A DNA stretch of 64,000 nucleotides, from contig JBCBMO010000004.1 in the NCBI GenBank assembly GCA_039822785.1, positions 248,001 to 312,000 on the forward strand, in the 5' to 3' direction. Source of the stretch: Thermohalobaculum sp039822785. Lineage in GTDB: Bacteria > Pseudomonadota > Alphaproteobacteria > Rhodobacterales > Rhodobacteraceae. The notes beneath the pieces are model-generated. The model did not search any database. It had not been told where the DNA came from and was given only the letters and a program-made list of their open reading frames with translations. Both the position numbers and the translations under genes were made by a program. Position 1 is the first letter of the stretch, and each line of letters begins with the position of its first letter. Positions 61,138-64,000 of the stretch are shown here, one piece after another.

Positions 61138-62934
61138 TCAGGTCGACAGCACGTATTGGCCCGGGGCGTCGTCGAGGAGGGAGTGGCGACCCCCATCCGG
61201 CATCGCCTCCTGTCGAGGCACTTCCTGGGCGGAGCAGCGGCGTTTCAGCCATGCTGCCCATGCCGGCCACCACGAGCCCTCCTCCCGGCGCGCATCCGTC
61301 TCCCAGAGAGCGGAGTCGCGATAGGGAACCTCGGCCGGGGTCGTCGCGATGCGAAAGTGCCGCCGCGGATGGCCCGGCTCCGAGACGATCCCGGCATTAT
61401 GCCCGCCGGACGTCAGCACGAAGGTCACGTTCGCGTCGAAGAGCAGATGGACCTTGTGGACCGAGCGCCAGGGGGCGACGTGATCGGTCTCCGTCCCAAC
61501 GGCGAAGACCGGTGTCGTGATATCGCTCAACGCGATGGCCCGGCCGCCGACGTGATACCGGCCCCCTGCGAGTTGGTTCTCCAGAAAGCAAGAGCGCAGA
61601 TACTCGCTGTGCATGCGGAAGGGCATGCGGGTCGCGTCGGCATTCCAGGCCATCAGATCGTTAGGCTCGACCCGCTCGCCCATCAGGTAGTCGCGCACGA
61701 TCCGCGACCAGATGAGATCGGCCGAGCGCAGGAGCTGGAAGGCACCCGCCATCTGATGGGTGTCGAGGACCCCTTGCTCCCACATCATGTCCTCGAGAAA
61801 GCTGACTTGGCTCTCGTTCACGAAGAGCATCAGCTCGCCGGCCTCGGTGAAGTCGCATTGCGCGGCGAGCAGCGTCAGGCTCGCCAGGCGGTGATCGCCG
61901 TCTCGCGCCATGGCAGCGGCGGCAATGGTCAGCAGCGTGCCGCCAAGGCAGTACCCGCAGGCATGGATCCTGGCACAGCCTGAGATCTCCTCCACCGCAT
62001 CGAGGGCCGTCATCTGACCAAGTTGCAGATAATCGTCCATCCCAAGGTCGCGGTCGGCCGGTAACGGGTTCAGCCACGAGATCATGAAGACGCGGAAGCC
62101 CTGGGCCAGCAGGTAGCGCACGAGCGAGTTCTGCGGGCTTAGATCGAGGATGTAGTACTTCATGATCCAGGCGGGCGTGATGAGGATGGGCTCCGGATGG
62201 ACCATCTCGGTCGTCGGCTCGTACTGGATCAGCTCGATGAGGCGATTTCGGAGGACGACCTTTCCTCGCGTCGTCGCCACGTCCCGGCCCACCTGGAAAT
62301 CGCCGCCGGCATCGCCCGTCCGCCCGGTGAGGAGCTTCTGGACGTCCTCGCCAAAGTTGAATGCGCCCTGAAGGAGGTTGGCGCCACCGGTCGCGGCCGT
62401 CCGAGCGAGCACCTCCGGGTTGGTTGGGAGGAGATTCGTCGGCGAGGCGACGTCGAGGAGCTGGCGCGCCATGAACTCCACCAGCCGCTCGTGCTGTTGC
62501 TTGACACCGCGCACCCCCGTGGTCGCGTTCCACCACCATTGCTGCTGCAGAAGGAAGGCTTGGTGGATGACGTTGAAGGGCGGCGCGTGCCACGCGGGAT
62601 CGGCAAAGCGCCGGTCCTGCGCCAGCGGCTCGATGCAGGCCTCGGAGCGCCCCCCCGACAGGGCGCATCGCATCGCGTATTGCTGCAGCCGGATCATCTT
62701 CCGGACGGTCTTCTCGGCGAGCCTTGCGCGCTTGCCGGGCGATGACGCCAGATGGATCGCCCAGTCCGACCAAGCAGCCCCTAGAGCCGCCGGCGCGATA
62801 CCGCCCGTCGAGCGCGCAATTAGGGCCCGAAAGGCGCGATCCGTCACCTCGGTCAGAAAGGAGCTGTCGTAGCTCTCGGCATCGGTTCGATGAGCGCTCG
62901 GCGATCTCAACGCGGCGTGTCGTGGCTTTTCCAT
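61138..62934 (-). CDS. phaC: polyhydroxyalkanoate synthase, class I
   Basis: Polymerises (R)-3-hydroxyacyl-CoA into polyester granules. The 598-residue product has the PhaC N-terminal domain (about 110-220), the lipase-like box GYCLGG with catalytic Cys329, the Asp in TETDHVAPW and the His in SGGHNAGIV. WNADATRMP and FMISWLNP are further family motifs. The length fits the class I type, which needs no PhaE/PhaR partner. No phaAB, phasin or depolymerase gene is in the window. Divergent from the HlyD-type gene by 136 bp. Confidence 0.95.
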   Translation of the reverse strand: MEKPRHAALRSPSAHRTDAESYDSSFLTEVTDRAFRALIARSTGGIAPAALGAAWSDWAIHLASSPGKRARLAEKTVRKMIRLQQYAMRCALSGGRSEACIEPLAQDRRFADPAWHAPPFNVIHQAFLLQQQWWWNATTGVRGVKQQHERLVEFMARQLLDVASPTNLLPTNPEVLARTAATGGANLLQGAFNFGEDVQKLLTGRTGDAGGDFQVGRDVATTRGKVVLRNRLIELIQYEPTTEMVHPEPILITPAWIMKYYILDLSPQNSLVRYLLAQGFRVFMISWLNPLPADRDLGMDDYLQLGQMTALDAVEEISGCARIHACGYCLGGTLLTIAAAAMARDGDHRLASLTLLAAQCDFTEAGELMLFVNESQVSFLEDMMWEQGVLDTHQMAGAFQLLRSADLIWSRIVRDYLMGERVEPNDLMAWNADATRMPFRMHSEYLRSCFLENQLAGGRYHVGGRAIALSDITTPVFAVGTETDHVAPWRSVHKVHLLFDANVTFVLTSGGHNAGIVSEPGHPRRHFRIATTPAEVPYRDSALWETDARREEGSWWPAWAAWLKRRCSAQEVPRQEAMPDGGRHSLLDDAPGQYVLST

Positions 62935-63070
62935 GTCTCGCCTCGGCTCAGGTTGCGATCACGCCGGCACGGTAGGAGCAGCCCGCGACGGGTTGTTGAC
63001 GCAGCGCAAGGGCAGCCGCGTCTGTCTCGGTAGACCGAGCCGAGACCCCCGCAGGAAACTCAGGTCAGCG

Positions 63071-64000
63071 ATGATGTCGAACCGCGTTGCTCTTGCCGTC
63101 GTGCTCTTCCTCCTGGTTGGGGTGGGCGTTGCCTGGCGCCTGCTCGGCACGGATCGGGCGGACCTGCCGGACGGTTTCGTCTCCGGCAACGGGCGCATCG
63201 AGGCTGAGCAGGTGGAGATCGCGCCCAAGACACCCGGTCGGGTCGATCACGTGCTGGCGGCCGAGGGTGCGCTGGTCGAGGCCGGCGCGCTTCTCGTCGA
63301 GATGGACACCGATGAGCTTGAAGCGGCCCTCGACCGGGCGCGGGCCGAGGTGGCGCTCGCCGAGCAGAGCAAGGCGGAGGCCCGTGCCATCGTTCTGCAA
63401 CGCCGCAGCGAACTCCGCCTTGCCGAGCAGGAGCTTGAGCGCGCCCGCCGCCTGCTCGCACGCGATCATGTCCCCGAGGCGCTGTTCGACGAGAAGGAGA
63501 CGGCCCGGGATGTGGCCAAGGCCGTACTCGGCGCCGCTGAGGCGCGTGTGGCGACGGCTGCAAGCCAGATCGCTGCGGCCGAGGCGGAAGTGCGCCGGAT
63601 CTCGACGCAAATCGCGGACAGTACGCTCTATGCGCCGATGCCCGGGCGGGTGCTCTATCGCCTCGCCGAGCCGGGCGAGGTTGTGCACGCCGGTGGGCCG
63701 ATCCTGACGCTCCTGAGCCTGGCGGATGTTTATATGGAGGTCTTCCTGCCCGCCCCCGAAGCGGGACTGCTGGCGATCGGCGCGGAAGCGCGGATCGTGC
63801 TCGATGCCCTTCCTGACTATGCGATCCCGGCAGCCGTGAGCTTCGTCTCGCCCGAGGCACAGTTCACACCGAAGCAGGTCGAGACCCTCGATGAGCGGGA
63901 GAAGCTGGTCTTCCGCGTCCGCGTGCGCATCCCGCCCGAGCTGGTGGCCGGCCGGATCGAGCATGTGAAGACCGGCCTGCGCGGCATCGCGGTTGTCCGG
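63071..64000 (+). CDS. HlyD-family periplasmic adaptor (YbhG-like), 3'-truncated
   Basis: A membrane-fusion protein, open from the ATG at 63071 to the window end (310 residues). It has one N-terminal membrane segment (ALAVVLFLLVGVGVAW), a lipoyl-like half GNGRIEAEQVEIAPKTPGRVDHV, a coiled-coil hairpin (about 85-175, Ala/Arg/Glu-rich), the second lipoyl half STLYAPMPGRVLYRLAEPGEVV and a beta-barrel domain. Members pair with ABC or MFS exporters; the partner should lie just beyond base 64000. A second ATG follows immediately at 63074. Confidence 0.9.
   Translation, partial: MMSNRVALAVVLFLLVGVGVAWRLLGTDRADLPDGFVSGNGRIEAEQVEIAPKTPGRVDHVLAAEGALVEAGALLVEMDTDELEAALDRARAEVALAEQSKAEARAIVLQRRSELRLAEQELERARRLLARDHVPEALFDEKETARDVAKAVLGAAEARVATAASQIAAAEAEVRRISTQIADSTLYAPMPGRVLYRLAEPGEVVHAGGPILTLLSLADVYMEVFLPAPEAGLLAIGAEARIVLDALPDYAIPAAVSFVSPEAQFTPKQVETLDEREKLVFRVRVRIPPELVAGRIEHVKTGLRGIAVVR

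Overview
The window is high-GC DNA (roughly 70% G+C) from an alphaproteobacterium, most likely of the Rhodobacterales (Paracoccaceae-like). This rests on gene content and order: lptF-lptG-lptD-surA-pdxA divergent from pepA-holC; hisD-UPF0262-LMW phosphatase / infA-maf-RNase E/G-yacG; a flagellar block with flaF, flbT and DUF1217; and class I PHA synthase. No insertion sequence, prophage, integrase or CRISPR array is visible.

Layout. 1-6178 (minus): the outer-membrane LPS export operon lptF-lptG-lptD-surA, ending in a truncated pdxA. 6359-8329 (plus): pepA-holC. 8338-12539 (minus): a GH32 beta-fructosidase, an ABC-F ATPase and cobA. 12651-17679: a degenerate class-III aminotransferase-like protein, then phnM divergent from phnDCE (phosphonate transport) with a candidate Pho box between them. 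17688-20626: an envelope-stress-like module (ECF sigma factor, one-TM putative anti-sigma, periplasmic heavy-metal-sensor-like protein, a secreted repeat protein and two divergently transcribed secreted EF-hand proteins). 20726-26868: tRNA-Ile2/Met(CAU), purM-purN, ndk, DinB and MaoC-like proteins, speD-speE.

26865-40521 is a flagellar island: flgD and fliK on the minus strand, then rod-binding protein, FlgN-like chaperone, a large flagellin, flaF, flbT, DUF1217, flgB, flgC, fliE, fliQ, a lytic transglycosylase, flhA, fliR and flhB on the plus strand. It supplies the export gate (FliQ, FliR, FlhA, FlhB), proximal rod, filament and flagellin-specific regulators; fliP, the C ring, hook and motor genes are not in this window.

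40532-45215 (minus) is a housekeeping block read hisD-UPF0262-phosphatase and infA-maf-RNase E/G-yacG. 45369-52319 holds surface-sugar genes: cysQ, kdsB, galU, a GT4 glycosyltransferase, then kdsA-pgm on the other strand, which together make CMP-Kdo and UDP-glucose precursors. A 172-bp structure bounded by near-perfect 26-bp inverted repeats lies in the only gene-free stretch above 300 bp (49516-49836). 52481-60665 is mixed: TerB, a UDG-family protein, a lipoprotein hydrolase, a 2-oxoglutarate hydroxylase, argG, chrA with a rhodanese, DUF167 and YggT. 60838-64000: tRNA-Ala(CGC), phaC and the start of a HlyD-type adaptor.

The features most worth following are the EF-hand/ECF module with its mirrored promoter-like motif, the aminotransferase homologue that lacks its catalytic lysine, the 26-bp inverted repeat, and the perfect 16-bp hairpin between speD and speE. 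All assignments are by reading the sequence; no database search was run.
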